From Flavobacteriales bacterium (GTDB taxonomy: Bacteria; Bacteroidota; Bacteroidia; Flavobacteriales_G; Salibacteraceae): DNA of 64,000 bases. The notes under the pieces were generated by a model that had not been told where the DNA came from, ran no database searches, and saw only the letters and a program-made list of their open reading frames with translations. Both the position numbers and the translations under genes were made by a program. Positions 45,571 through 53,374 of this stretch are shown piece after piece (positions within the stretch are counted from its first letter, which is position 1; each line of letters starts with the position of its first letter). The stretch covers positions 1-64,000 of the forward strand of contig JABJJW010000028.1 in the NCBI GenBank assembly GCA_018660685.1. Direction: 5' to 3'.

Positions 45571-46733
45571 TCGCCAATCATTCTCAATCCCATGTCAAGA
45601 AAATGGTAGACATCCTCTGGGTGAATACGGTCTTCTACATAGTGCCGCTTCCTGCCAAGTCGAGTAATTACAAGTTCCTTTTCGGGAACAACGAGGACGT
45701 ACTGCCCTTTAATTCCTCGCATATAAAAGAAGTTTAACCCGCGGTGCTCACCTACCCACCATTGATAACCATATGTCTTGTTTTTGTCTCCGTCCTCAGT
45801 AACTAAATCAGCTGCTCGAATGGAATTTGAAACGAATGATGAATCAACTATTTGTTGACCGTCCCAGTTTCCTTGATTGAGATACAGTTGTCCTAATCTG
45901 GTGAAATCTCGCGCCGTTGAATAAAAACAGCAAGAAGCTTTTTCCATTCCATCTCCCTGATCCAGTGCCCAGAATGCCGCCCGTTCGGCTCCAATTGGAT
46001 TCCACAAATGCTTGTAGGCATAATTCGAAATCGACGTACGAGTGGCTGCGCCAAGAACCATTGCAAGCAATTGAGATGAACCGCCTTGGTACCTAAAAAC
46101 CTTTCCAGATTCGGTAGAAGGCTCATAAGCCTCCATTAATTTTTCCAGGTTATCTCCATAGTAGGCTCGGGCCGGGAAGGCAAATGGGTTCAGATAATCT
46201 TCGTCAAAGTTGAATCCAGAACTCATCGTCATCAGGTGCTCAAGAGTAACTTCCTTTCCCAATTCGGTTTCATATTGAGGCAAATAGTAGTAGAGCGGAG
46301 TATCCAAACTTTCAATTTCACCTCGCTTCAAAGCAATCCCGATGAGCATCGAAACGATACTCTTCGACATGGAAAATGAATTACTCACATCATTTTCGGT
46401 GAACTCCTGCCAATAACGCTGATAAACTATGCTCTCCTTATGAGCCACAATGAACGAGACACTCTGATATTCGGCGTGATAATCTTCTTCTTCATTTGTT
46501 AAGGAATAACCCTCCGACACGAATTTCCACGGCTGAGAATTGTCAGCTACGATTTCAGCGACCGGTGTAATGTGCGAATCCTGAATCTCTGGGCCTAGCC
46601 TTCCTTCAAATATGGTATGGGCGAGTGTATTATAGATATAATCATGGTCAGTAATTACTACGACCATGTGAATCAGCAAAAGCCAGAATGCAATCTTGCC
46701 CAATCTCTGCCATATGCTTTTCTTTTTTTCCAA
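45567..46733 (-). CDS. Membrane-anchored serine hydrolase (beta-lactamase/DD-peptidase fold)
   Basis: The protein has one N-terminal membrane helix, then the class C-like hydrolase domain. Motifs: SxxK in FSMSKSIVSMLIG, a YxG-like YQGGSSQ and RGIKGQYVLVVPE near the end; LEHLMTMSSGF is typical of the family (EstB/AmpC-like). The substrate could be an ester, a D-amino acid peptide or a beta-lactam. The frame is open back to a TTG at 46766 that overlaps the PGI/PMI gene by 28 bases; a TTG at 46733, 5 bases after that gene's stop, gives 388 residues and fits an operon better. The start is uncertain. The gene precedes the frameshifted gene (ATGA overlap). Confidence 0.8.
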   Translation of the reverse strand: MEKKKSIWQRLGKIAFWLLLIHMVVVITDHDYIYNTLAHTIFEGRLGPEIQDSHITPVAEIVADNSQPWKFVSEGYSLTNEEEDYHAEYQSVSFIVAHKESIVYQRYWQEFTENDVSNSFSMSKSIVSMLIGIALKRGEIESLDTPLYYYLPQYETELGKEVTLEHLMTMSSGFNFDEDYLNPFAFPARAYYGDNLEKLMEAYEPSTESGKVFRYQGGSSQLLAMVLGAATRTSISNYAYKHLWNPIGAERAAFWALDQGDGMEKASCCFYSTARDFTRLGQLYLNQGNWDGQQIVDSSFVSNSIRAADLVTEDGDKNKTYGYQWWVGEHRGLNFFYMRGIKGQYVLVVPEKELVITRLGRKRHYVEDRIHPEDVYHFLDMGLRMIGE

Positions 46734-46738
46734 TCTGC

Positions 46739-47728
46739 CTAGCCAGCAAGTTCGCCTTTCATCCAATCTATAACATCAACCTCTATCGCATCTGCTCCAG
46801 TGATATCGGCCATATGAACAGTCATCCAATCACCAAGGTGAATAAGATACAGCGCTTGTTCGATCATTGAGTCACCTTCAGCCTTGCAGTGGTGAATGTG
46901 AGGAGTGTACTTTACGTAAACAGATTCTGTCAATTCCATTCTTCTCACCACACGATCATGATCAAAATTGCTCGTCAGGAAGACAACAGCTAAATCGTGG
47001 TTCTCGTTTCTCCAACCTACGAGCTCATTATGATTCATCTCGGGGTAGACATTGGTCCACGCCAACTTCTTGCTATTCTCATTAATTTGTTGCTGCCACC
47101 GAACTGCAACACCTTCCAACCATCCAGAGCTATATATCACCGGTGTTTTAGCGCTCATACTCTCTGCGAGTTGACGAGCAGTCGTTGAGATCTGATCATC
47201 GTGTTCATCCAAATATTTTATGGCATTTCTAACCTCTTCTTCCCAATCCTCACTCGTCAATTCTAGAACGCTAGCCAATTTGAATAATTGAATTAGAGAA
47301 TAAGCTAATGCTGCTCGAGGTGGGATGCCACCCGGTAATTCAATGATGGGCCAATTTCGATCCGCAGCAGCAGCAGCCAATGCACCACCTGATGAAATAC
47401 ACGCTATGTGCGCCTGCCTGATGACCGCTTCGTTTAATGCCTCGAGAGTTTCTTCCGTGTTTCCGGAGTAGGAACAGGCGATGACGAGCGTGTTCTCCCC
47501 CACAAATCCTGGGATCGAATAATCCTTTGAAGAGACAATCGGGACAGAACAATGATCATCAATCAGATTTGAAAGGATTGTACCTCCTATACCAGATCCA
47601 CCAAGTCCACAAATAAGAATATTATCAAAATCAGGAATGTTCTTCCACTCAAATTCACTCGCAATATCCAGGGATGCATTTAGCTGATCTGTGAATTCAG
47701 CAACATACTCTTTCATCTTCTTGTACAT
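46739..47728 (-). CDS. Bifunctional phosphoglucose/phosphomannose isomerase family protein
   Basis: A 329-residue SIS-domain enzyme with CGLGGSGIGGTILSNL, ACSYSGNTEETLEA (the SYSGNT sugar-phosphate loop), SSGGAL and the C-terminal MNHNELVGW that supplies the catalytic His and Glu. This single-protein isomerase interconverts glucose-6-P, fructose-6-P and mannose-6-P, linking glycolysis to mannose sugar nucleotides made by the ManC at 25.5 kb. The ATG at 47728 sits 5 bases after a promoter box; Met5 is an alternative. Confidence 0.9.
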   Translation of the reverse strand: MYKKMKEYVAEFTDQLNASLDIASEFEWKNIPDFDNILICGLGGSGIGGTILSNLIDDHCSVPIVSSKDYSIPGFVGENTLVIACSYSGNTEETLEALNEAVIRQAHIACISSGGALAAAAADRNWPIIELPGGIPPRAALAYSLIQLFKLASVLELTSEDWEEEVRNAIKYLDEHDDQISTTARQLAESMSAKTPVIYSSGWLEGVAVRWQQQINENSKKLAWTNVYPEMNHNELVGWRNENHDLAVVFLTSNFDHDRVVRRMELTESVYVKYTPHIHHCKAEGDSMIEQALYLIHLGDWMTVHMADITGADAIEVDVIDWMKGELAG

Positions 47729-47733
47729 AGGGG

Positions 47734-47741
47734 CAAATATA
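47734..47741 (-). promoter_or_regulatory. -7 promoter box for the PGI/PMI gene, 5 bases from the ATG
   Basis: On the minus strand TATATTTG matches TAnnTTTG exactly, followed by CCCCT and the ATG at 47728. It would drive the run PGI/PMI, serine hydrolase, broken gene and exonuclease. Confidence 0.6.
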
Positions 47742-47783
47742 GTCCCGTCAGACAGGCGTAACTATAGACAAAGTAAGATTGAC

Positions 47784-48065
47784 TTATTGAGCTTTTCTGA
47801 GTGGGTAGTATAACTCAGAACGGAATCTGATCATTTCTCTCAGGAGATTAAAAACTTCTAAGCTGTTGGAATAATTACCCGTAGCTGCTGATTCCAAATC
47901 GCCACATTTTCGAGAAATGTCGATTGCTCCAACCTTAGCGTAAAGCGGCCTCATTCTTCTGCACAGATCAACTATCGCCCGGTCATCGCTTAATTGCACA
48001 GCGCGCTTAAGCTGAAACTCGAGTTCCGGTATCTCATCAAGAAATGTCTCTAATGTGAGGGTCAT
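47784..48065 (-). CDS. HPt-like four-helix protein lacking the phosphohistidine
   Basis: A 93-residue all-helical protein with the length and helix pattern of a histidine phosphotransfer domain. The segment LCRRMRPLYAKVGAIDISRKCGDLES matches the HPt core, where the expected 'A-H-K-[ML]-[KR]-P' is replaced by C-R-R-M-R-P, so the phospho-accepting His is Arg. No other His is in the protein. It could be a decoy or a structural adaptor in a phosphorelay. No response regulator is next to it; the closest histidine kinase is at 53.4 kb. The start at 48065 is the first ATG; confidence in the fold is moderate. Confidence 0.55.
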   Translation of the reverse strand: MTLTLETFLDEIPELEFQLKRAVQLSDDRAIVDLCRRMRPLYAKVGAIDISRKCGDLESAATGNYSNSLEVFNLLREMIRFRSELYYPLRKAQ

Positions 48066-48215
48066 GCTGTTTCGTTAAATATCCCCAACTCAAAAGAATT
48101 GAAAACACATTAATATCCTACGGTTTTCGGCAGAAATAGTTCCATTTTAAGCACAATTCAACTAGATGCATCAATTCAGCCGAACATTTCGATATTTGGA
48201 CAGTCGTCAAACAAA

Positions 48216-48221
48216 AAGGAG
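48216..48221 (+). promoter_or_regulatory. Strong Shine-Dalgarno sequence for the carbonic anhydrase gene
   Basis: AAGGAG lies 5 bases before the ATG at 48227. Such a motif is rare in this window, where most starts have none. GATATTTG at 48191-48198 is a possible promoter box. Confidence 0.55.
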
Positions 48222-48226
48222 ATTTA

Positions 48227-48853
48227 ATGAATGTAGAAGAAGTTTTTAGCAATAACGCAACGTGGGTAAACGCACAATTAGGAAGAGACCCAGAATATTT
48301 TAATTCACTTAGTAAAGGTCAGGCACCTGATTTTCTTTACATCGGCTGTTCAGACAGTAGAGTGCCGGCAGAAACAATCATGGGTGCCGTCCCGGGTGAG
48401 GTTTTCGTGCACAGAAATGTCGCGAACATGGTCAACAACCTTGATTTAAGTGCGATGTCTGTTGTGAATTACGCGGTAGTTCATCTCAAAGTCAAGCACG
48501 CCGTTGTATGTGGACATTATTATTGCGGAGGAGTTCAGGCAGCTATGGGCTCATCCGATCTCGGAATTATTAATCCATATCTCAAGAGCATAAGAGACGT
48601 GATGAGAATTCATAAGGACGAGCTTGATGCTATCGCCGATGACGATGCAAGGTATCGACGGTTGATTGAGCTGAATGTTCAGGAGCAGTGTATCAATCTA
48701 ACTAAGAATCCTGAGGTTCAGCAAGCGTTGAAAGCTGGGTCGCTACAAATTCACGGCTGGGTTTTTGACATTGGCACAGGGAAACTCATTGATCTTGGAG
48801 TAGACGTGAGCGCGTTGCAATCAGGCTATTCGGATACGTTCAGAATTGATTGA
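48227..48853 (+). CDS. Beta-class carbonic anhydrase
   Basis: The 208-residue enzyme hydrates CO2 to bicarbonate in the cytoplasm. Zinc ligands are Cys41 (in YIGCSDSR), His97 and Cys100 (VCGHYYCGG), with the Asp43/Arg45 dyad intact, so it is type I (non-allosteric-looking) at the active site. The [13 protein letters not shown] and [11 protein letters not shown] segments are typical. A good Shine-Dalgarno precedes the ATG. lysS follows, starting about 33 bases beyond this stop codon. Confidence 0.94.
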   Translation: MNVEEVFSNNATWVNAQLGRDPEYFNSLSKGQAPDFLYIGCSDSRVPAETIMGAVPGEVFVHRNVANMVNNLDLSAMSVVNYAVVHLKVKHAVVCGHYYCGGVQAAMGSSDLGIINPYLKSIRDVMRIHKDELDAIADDDARYRRLIELNVQEQCINLTKNPEVQQALKAGSLQIHGWVFDIGTGKLIDLGVDVSALQSGYSDTFRID

Positions 48854-48885
48854 TTCTCTGCATCTTTGCCGCCCAATTTGCGGCG

Positions 48886-50394
48886 ATGTCACAACAATTG
48901 AATGATCAGGAAAGAGAGCGACGGGAGAGTCTAACCCAGTTGCGAGAATTAGGTATTGACCCTTTTCCGGCAGCATTATATCCGGTTAACAATACCAGCG
49001 TTGAAATCAAAGCCAGCTTCAAGGATGAAGAGCCGATGGAAGACATCTGCATCGCTGGCAGATTGATGAGCCGCCGAATTATGGGCAAGGCCTCTTTTGC
49101 CGAAGTCATGGATCATGCCGGTCGAATTCAGCTTTACTTCAATCGAGATGAAATCTGCACTGGCGAAGACAAGTCCATGTACAATATCGTATTCAAGAAG
49201 TCTCTTGATATCGGTGACTTTATAGGAGTTAAAGGTCATGTCTTCCGCACCAAAGTGGGAGAAGTCTCGGTGCATGTAAAAGAGTTTACGGTCCTATCAA
49301 AAGCACTGCGTCCATTGCCCGTTGTCAAAACTGACGCAGACGGAAATGTTCACGATGGCTTTGCTGACAAAGAACAACGCTACCGTATGCGTTATGTGGA
49401 CCTCGTGGTAAATCCCGAGGTAAAAGAAACGTTCCTAAAACGAACCAAAATCATCAACTCACTGCGTGAGTTTTTCAATTCAAGGGGCTACCTAGAAGTT
49501 GAAACTCCAATCCTCCAGCCAATTTCTGGAGGAGCAGCGGCCAGGCCATTCATCACCCATCACAATTCGCTGGACGTAGATATGTACTTGCGTATTGCGA
49601 ACGAATTGTATTTGAAAAGGCTGATCGTTGGTGGCTTCGAAGGTGTCTATGAGTTTGCCAGAAACTTCCGAAACGAAGGCATGGATCGAACGCACAATCC
49701 AGAATTCACCATCATGGAAATCTACGTGGCCTACAAGGACTACAACTGGATGATGGACTTCACTGAGGAGATGATTGAGAAAGCTGCCATGGACCTAAAT
49801 GGAACCCCAGAGACACCGGTTGGAGAAAATCTGATCAATTTCCAGAGACCGTTTCGTCGAGTTACATTTTTAGGTGCCATCGAAAAATTCTCAGGAGTGG
49901 ATGTTTCAGAAATGGACGAGTCTCAACTTCGCGCATTCTCTAAAGAACGAAACATCGCGGTGGATGAGACGATGGGAAAAGGAAAACTCCTCGATGAGAT
50001 ATTCGGCGAGTTGTGCGAGCCGAAGCTGATCCAACCAACTTTTGTCAAGGATTATCCAGTTGAGATGAGCCCTCTTTGCAAAAAGCATAGAGAGAACCCA
50101 GAATTGACTGAGCGCTTCGAGCTGATGGTGAATGGAAAAGAAGTTGCAAATGCTTATTCTGAGTTGAACGACCCTATAGATCAGTTAGAACGATTTGAAG
50201 ATCAACTCAAGTTAAGTGAGAAGGGCGATGATGAAGCCATGTTTATTGATCATGACTTCATTCGAGCACTGGAATACGGAATGCCCCCTACTTCGGGCAT
50301 GGGAATCGGGATTGATCGATTGGTAATGCTACTTACGAATCAAGCTTCTATCCAAGATGTCTTGTTCTTTCCTCAAATGCGACCAGAGCAATAG
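48886..50394 (+). CDS. lysS: Lysyl-tRNA synthetase (class II)
   Basis: The 502-residue synthetase charges tRNA-Lys. An N-terminal OB fold (about 60-150, [17 protein letters not shown]) precedes the class II core with motif 1 ([17 protein letters not shown]), motif 2 ([14 protein letters not shown]) and motif 3 ([11 protein letters not shown]). The ATG at 48886 is preferred to the in-frame codon at 48850 that overlaps carbonic anhydrase, and CATCTTTG (48861-48868), one change from the promoter box, lies upstream of it. The frame ends normally at FFPQMRPEQ; a fragment of another gene begins directly after the stop. Confidence 0.96.
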   Translation: MSQQLNDQERERRESLTQLRELGIDPFPAALYPVNNTSVEIKASFKDEEPMEDICIAGRLMSRRIMGKASFAEVMDHAGRIQLYFNRDEICTGEDKSMYNIVFKKSLDIGDFIGVKGHVFRTKVGEVSVHVKEFTVLSKALRPLPVVKTDADGNVHDGFADKEQRYRMRYVDLVVNPEVKETFLKRTKIINSLREFFNSRGYLEVETPILQPISGGAAARPFITHHNSLDVDMYLRIANELYLKRLIVGGFEGVYEFARNFRNEGMDRTHNPEFTIMEIYVAYKDYNWMMDFTEEMIEKAAMDLNGTPETPVGENLINFQRPFRRVTFLGAIEKFSGVDVSEMDESQLRAFSKERNIAVDETMGKGKLLDEIFGELCEPKLIQPTFVKDYPVEMSPLCKKHRENPELTERFELMVNGKEVANAYSELNDPIDQLERFEDQLKLSEKGDDEAMFIDHDFIRALEYGMPPTSGMGIGIDRLVMLLTNQASIQDVLFFPQMRPEQ

Positions 50395-51113
50395 CGGAGG
50401 GAGCATTCACGAACCCCACTTTCATTGGTCTTCAAACCGAGTATTGTTCCAATGAAAACTCCGTTCTGCTCCAAGGTAATCCGGCCGGTGGGGTCTTCAG
50501 CGGAAGCGGGGTCGTGGGCAACATGTTCAATCCTTCCGCGATTGGTCCTGGTACATATGAGCTGACATACTGGGTAGAAAATGAATTTGGATGCGATGCG
50601 ACTACGGAAGTCGATGTGGTTGTCGTTGAACTGAATGTAGCCGATGCTGACTATTCATGGGAAGCCTTTGGAACACTAGTAGAGTTTGAAAACTTATCCA
50701 TCAACGGGGAAGAGTATTCTTGGAATTTTGGAGATGGCGATACGTCCACGCAGTTCCAACCTGTTCACACCTATGCTGGTCCGGGCCTCTATTTAACCCA
50801 GCTGGTTATTTTCGGAAATTGTGGAGAAATAGATACCGCCTTGAGTCTTGTATCCATATTTCCACAAGGCGTAGCATCTTCATGGTTGCTCGAATCACAA
50901 CCATTTCCTAACCCCGCAAATTCACTTTTACGAATTGAGGATGTTCACTCAGGGTATGAACTATTCGACGCAAAAGGCAAACGTTCATTGATCTTCTCAC
51001 GAAGAAATGGCCGATACCAGGAATTCAACACCAGCCACCTGTCAAATGGAATTTATTATTTGAAACAAATCAGCAAGTCAAATAAGTGTTTCAAGGTTGA
51101 AATTATTCACTAA
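50395..51113 (+). pseudogene. 3' remnant of a large T9SS type A surface-protein gene
   Basis: Immediately after the lysS stop, an open frame with no own start or signal peptide encodes an Ig-like end (FIGLQTEYCSNENSVLLQG, FSGSGVVGNMFNPSAIGPGTY), a PKD domain (YSWNFGDGDTSTQFQPVHTY) and a C-terminal type A sorting domain (PFPNPANSLLRIE, YELFDAKGKR, LSNGIYYLK, final FKVEIIH). The fragment covers roughly 238 codons of what is usually a protein of several hundred to several thousand residues. The upstream part and promoter are missing. A GTG at 50514 could start a leaderless-signal product, but that would not be exported. Best read as a deletion or an assembly artefact. Confidence 0.75.
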
Positions 51114-52330
51114 TTCTCTCTTGCTTTAGCAATCGTCTCTCTCGAAGGTTCTTTGGGAATTACAACGTCGAAAGGCACTTGACATATAGCTTGCACACGT
51201 TCGTTGATGGTGAACTTAGAAAAGCTGAACCCCAAATAGTAAATCAGAAATCCGTATGAGTACAACTCACTCATTAAGAACTGGTAGGCCACATCTCGCC
51301 CACTGTGAATTCCAACAAGAACTCCGGATGACATAAGGATTATGGTAAGCCACAGAATCAAGTAATAACGCAATTTGTCATTATCAATCTCAACTCGACT
51401 ATCATGAAAATAGGAGGATCGAATTGCCTTGTTCTTCATCGTAAACCAGAAATGAACGGAGGCGAGGTAAAAAATAAAACTCAGTTCATACACCTGCTGG
51501 GCTGTTGGGTTAATGAGCCAGAAATCATAAAACCCGTGCATAGCTGAGGCAAGTATGAATCCTCCAAACAAATAGTACAGCTTCCGTGACTTTTTGAATG
51601 TGGACAACATGATCGAGTATCCTATGACCGAACTGAATGTCATATGCGCTACGCCCGCCATAAGACTACGTCCATTGATTGCCTCAAAATCTGATCGATT
51701 AATGTAGAGTACATTCTCTATGAAGGCAAATCCCAGGGCAGAGACACTTGCATATAAAATGAAATCGAATGGTTCATTGACCACTTTTCGAAACCGCATG
51801 ATAATCAATAGCGGAATTAGTTTTACAAACTCTTCTACCATTCCGATGCCAATAAAACAGTAAAAGAAGTCATTGATAAAAGCCCCAGTCATAACGAATC
51901 CTGCCTCATTGAGGAACCCAGAAATTGGAAATACCAAGAACGTTGTGAGACACCCCAGAATGAAGACGATCAAGATATTTACCCAGCGCTCACGCTCATA
52001 AATATCTAGACTGCGAACATAGTACGCCCAAATCGCACTGATAGAAAAGGACATCGCAATTGACGCCCATAACTGAAAATCCGACAACGCATTGTTAGTT
52101 GTAAATAATGAAGTATTGGGCAGGAAAAACTTGATAGCAGATAATCCTAAAATGACCATCGCGGAGACGGATAGAATGTACTTGTGTTTCTCAAATTTCC
52201 AGAATTCGGGCTTGTCAACTTCCGTTGTAAATTGGACAAACTTGAATTGAAAGAACTTGAAGAGTAAATAACCCCCAATCAGGTTGAAAATGATGAAGAT
52301 TAAGTTTCCCATTGGATCAATATTCAACAT
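51110..52330 (-). CDS. PrsW-family intramembrane metalloprotease
   Basis: A 406-residue polytopic membrane protein (nine or ten segments). The PrsW/Abi-type active-site motifs are present: EExxK-like GMVEEFVKLIPL, ENVLY (in FAFIENVLYIN) and the late AMHGFYDF with a His-x3-Asp. PrsW family members cleave anti-sigma factors or other membrane proteins. No sigma or anti-sigma gene is next to it, so its target is unknown. The first residues and TM1 (about 10-27) are followed by a soluble loop not usual in short PrsW proteins. It overlaps the preceding remnant by 4 bases at its 3' end. Confidence 0.8.
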   Translation of the reverse strand: MLNIDPMGNLIFIIFNLIGGYLLFKFFQFKFVQFTTEVDKPEFWKFEKHKYILSVSAMVILGLSAIKFFLPNTSLFTTNNALSDFQLWASIAMSFSISAIWAYYVRSLDIYERERWVNILIVFILGCLTTFLVFPISGFLNEAGFVMTGAFINDFFYCFIGIGMVEEFVKLIPLLIIMRFRKVVNEPFDFILYASVSALGFAFIENVLYINRSDFEAINGRSLMAGVAHMTFSSVIGYSIMLSTFKKSRKLYYLFGGFILASAMHGFYDFWLINPTAQQVYELSFIFYLASVHFWFTMKNKAIRSSYFHDSRVEIDNDKLRYYLILWLTIILMSSGVLVGIHSGRDVAYQFLMSELYSYGFLIYYLGFSFSKFTINERVQAICQVPFDVVIPKEPSRETIAKAREN

Positions 52331-52368
52331 TTTTTTGTTGGTGCGGCAAGAGCCCTAACTGGGAGTGC

Positions 52369-52376
52369 TAATTTTG
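52369..52376 (+). promoter_or_regulatory. -7 promoter box for gpsA, 5 bases from the ATG
   Basis: TAATTTTG matches TAnnTTTG exactly, with AAGAG between it and the ATG at 52382. Confidence 0.55.
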
Positions 52377-52381
52377 AAGAG

Positions 52382-53374
52382 ATGAAACCAACGTACGCAG
52401 TAATTGGAGGAGGTAGCTGGGCAACTGCCATTGTGAAGATGCTGAGCAACAATTCTACCAAGGTTAATTGGTGGCTGCGCCACGAAACCAGCGTTGAGCA
52501 TGTGCGGAAGTACAGACACAATGATCGTTATCTCCAATCCGTAGAATTTGACCTAGATCGGGTTCACCCCAATTCAGACTTGAAGCAAGTCATTGAGACG
52601 AGTGACGTTCTTGTCATCGCCATCCCTTCTGCATTCGTATTCGAAACCTTTGATGGTTTTAGAGTAGATGGCATTGAGAATAAAATTCTATTCAGCGCCA
52701 TAAAAGGAATTGTCCCTGAATACCATTCGATTCCGGCCAGATTCTTTCATAAAGAGTTTGGAATTCCCTACGATCGAATTGGAATAATTGCAGGGCCCTG
52801 TCATGCAGAAGAAATAGCACTGGAGAGACTCAGCTTTCTTACGCTCGCCTGTCCAGATCAGGATATTGCTCAAAACATGGCAAACGACCTCGCTTGCCGA
52901 TATGTGAAAACCTCAACATCCGAGGACATCTTCGGAACTGAGATTAGCGCAGTCATGAAAAATGTAATGGCAATTGCCGGTGGAATATGTCATGGGCTTG
53001 GTTATGGAGATAATTTTCAGGCCGTTTTGATAAGCAATGCCATTCGAGAAATTGAGTCATTTGTTGATCAGGTCAATCCTGCGCATCGAGATGTCAAGTC
53101 TTCTGCATATCTCGGAGACCTCTTGGTCACAGCTTATTCTCAATTTAGCCGAAATCGAACCTTTGGAATGATGATCGGCAAAGGATACAGCGTTAAGGCA
53201 GCTCAACTCGAAATGAGTATGATAGCAGAAGGCTACTACGCGGTAAAATCAATCGTGAAGATGAACGAACGATTCAAGGCGGACCTTCCAATTACGCAAG
53301 CTGTTTACCATATTCTCTATGAGAAAATCAGCCCGATCATCGAAATGAATATCCTCAAGGATGAACTTAGCTAA
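52382..53374 (+). CDS. gpsA: NAD(P)H-dependent glycerol-3-phosphate dehydrogenase GpsA
   Basis: It reduces dihydroxyacetone phosphate to sn-glycerol-3-phosphate for phospholipid synthesis. The 330-residue protein begins with the dinucleotide-binding AVIGGGSWATAIVKML (residues 5-20). The conserved core segments AGPCHAEEI and EISAVMKNVMAIAGGICHGLGYGDN and the catalytic Lys of GDLLVTAYS-region follow. The length is normal. Its last 8 bases overlap the end of the convergent histidine kinase gene. Confidence 0.94.
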   Translation: MKPTYAVIGGGSWATAIVKMLSNNSTKVNWWLRHETSVEHVRKYRHNDRYLQSVEFDLDRVHPNSDLKQVIETSDVLVIAIPSAFVFETFDGFRVDGIENKILFSAIKGIVPEYHSIPARFFHKEFGIPYDRIGIIAGPCHAEEIALERLSFLTLACPDQDIAQNMANDLACRYVKTSTSEDIFGTEISAVMKNVMAIAGGICHGLGYGDNFQAVLISNAIREIESFVDQVNPAHRDVKSSAYLGDLLVTAYSQFSRNRTFGMMIGKGYSVKAAQLEMSMIAEGYYAVKSIVKMNERFKADLPITQAVYHILYEKISPIIEMNILKDELS

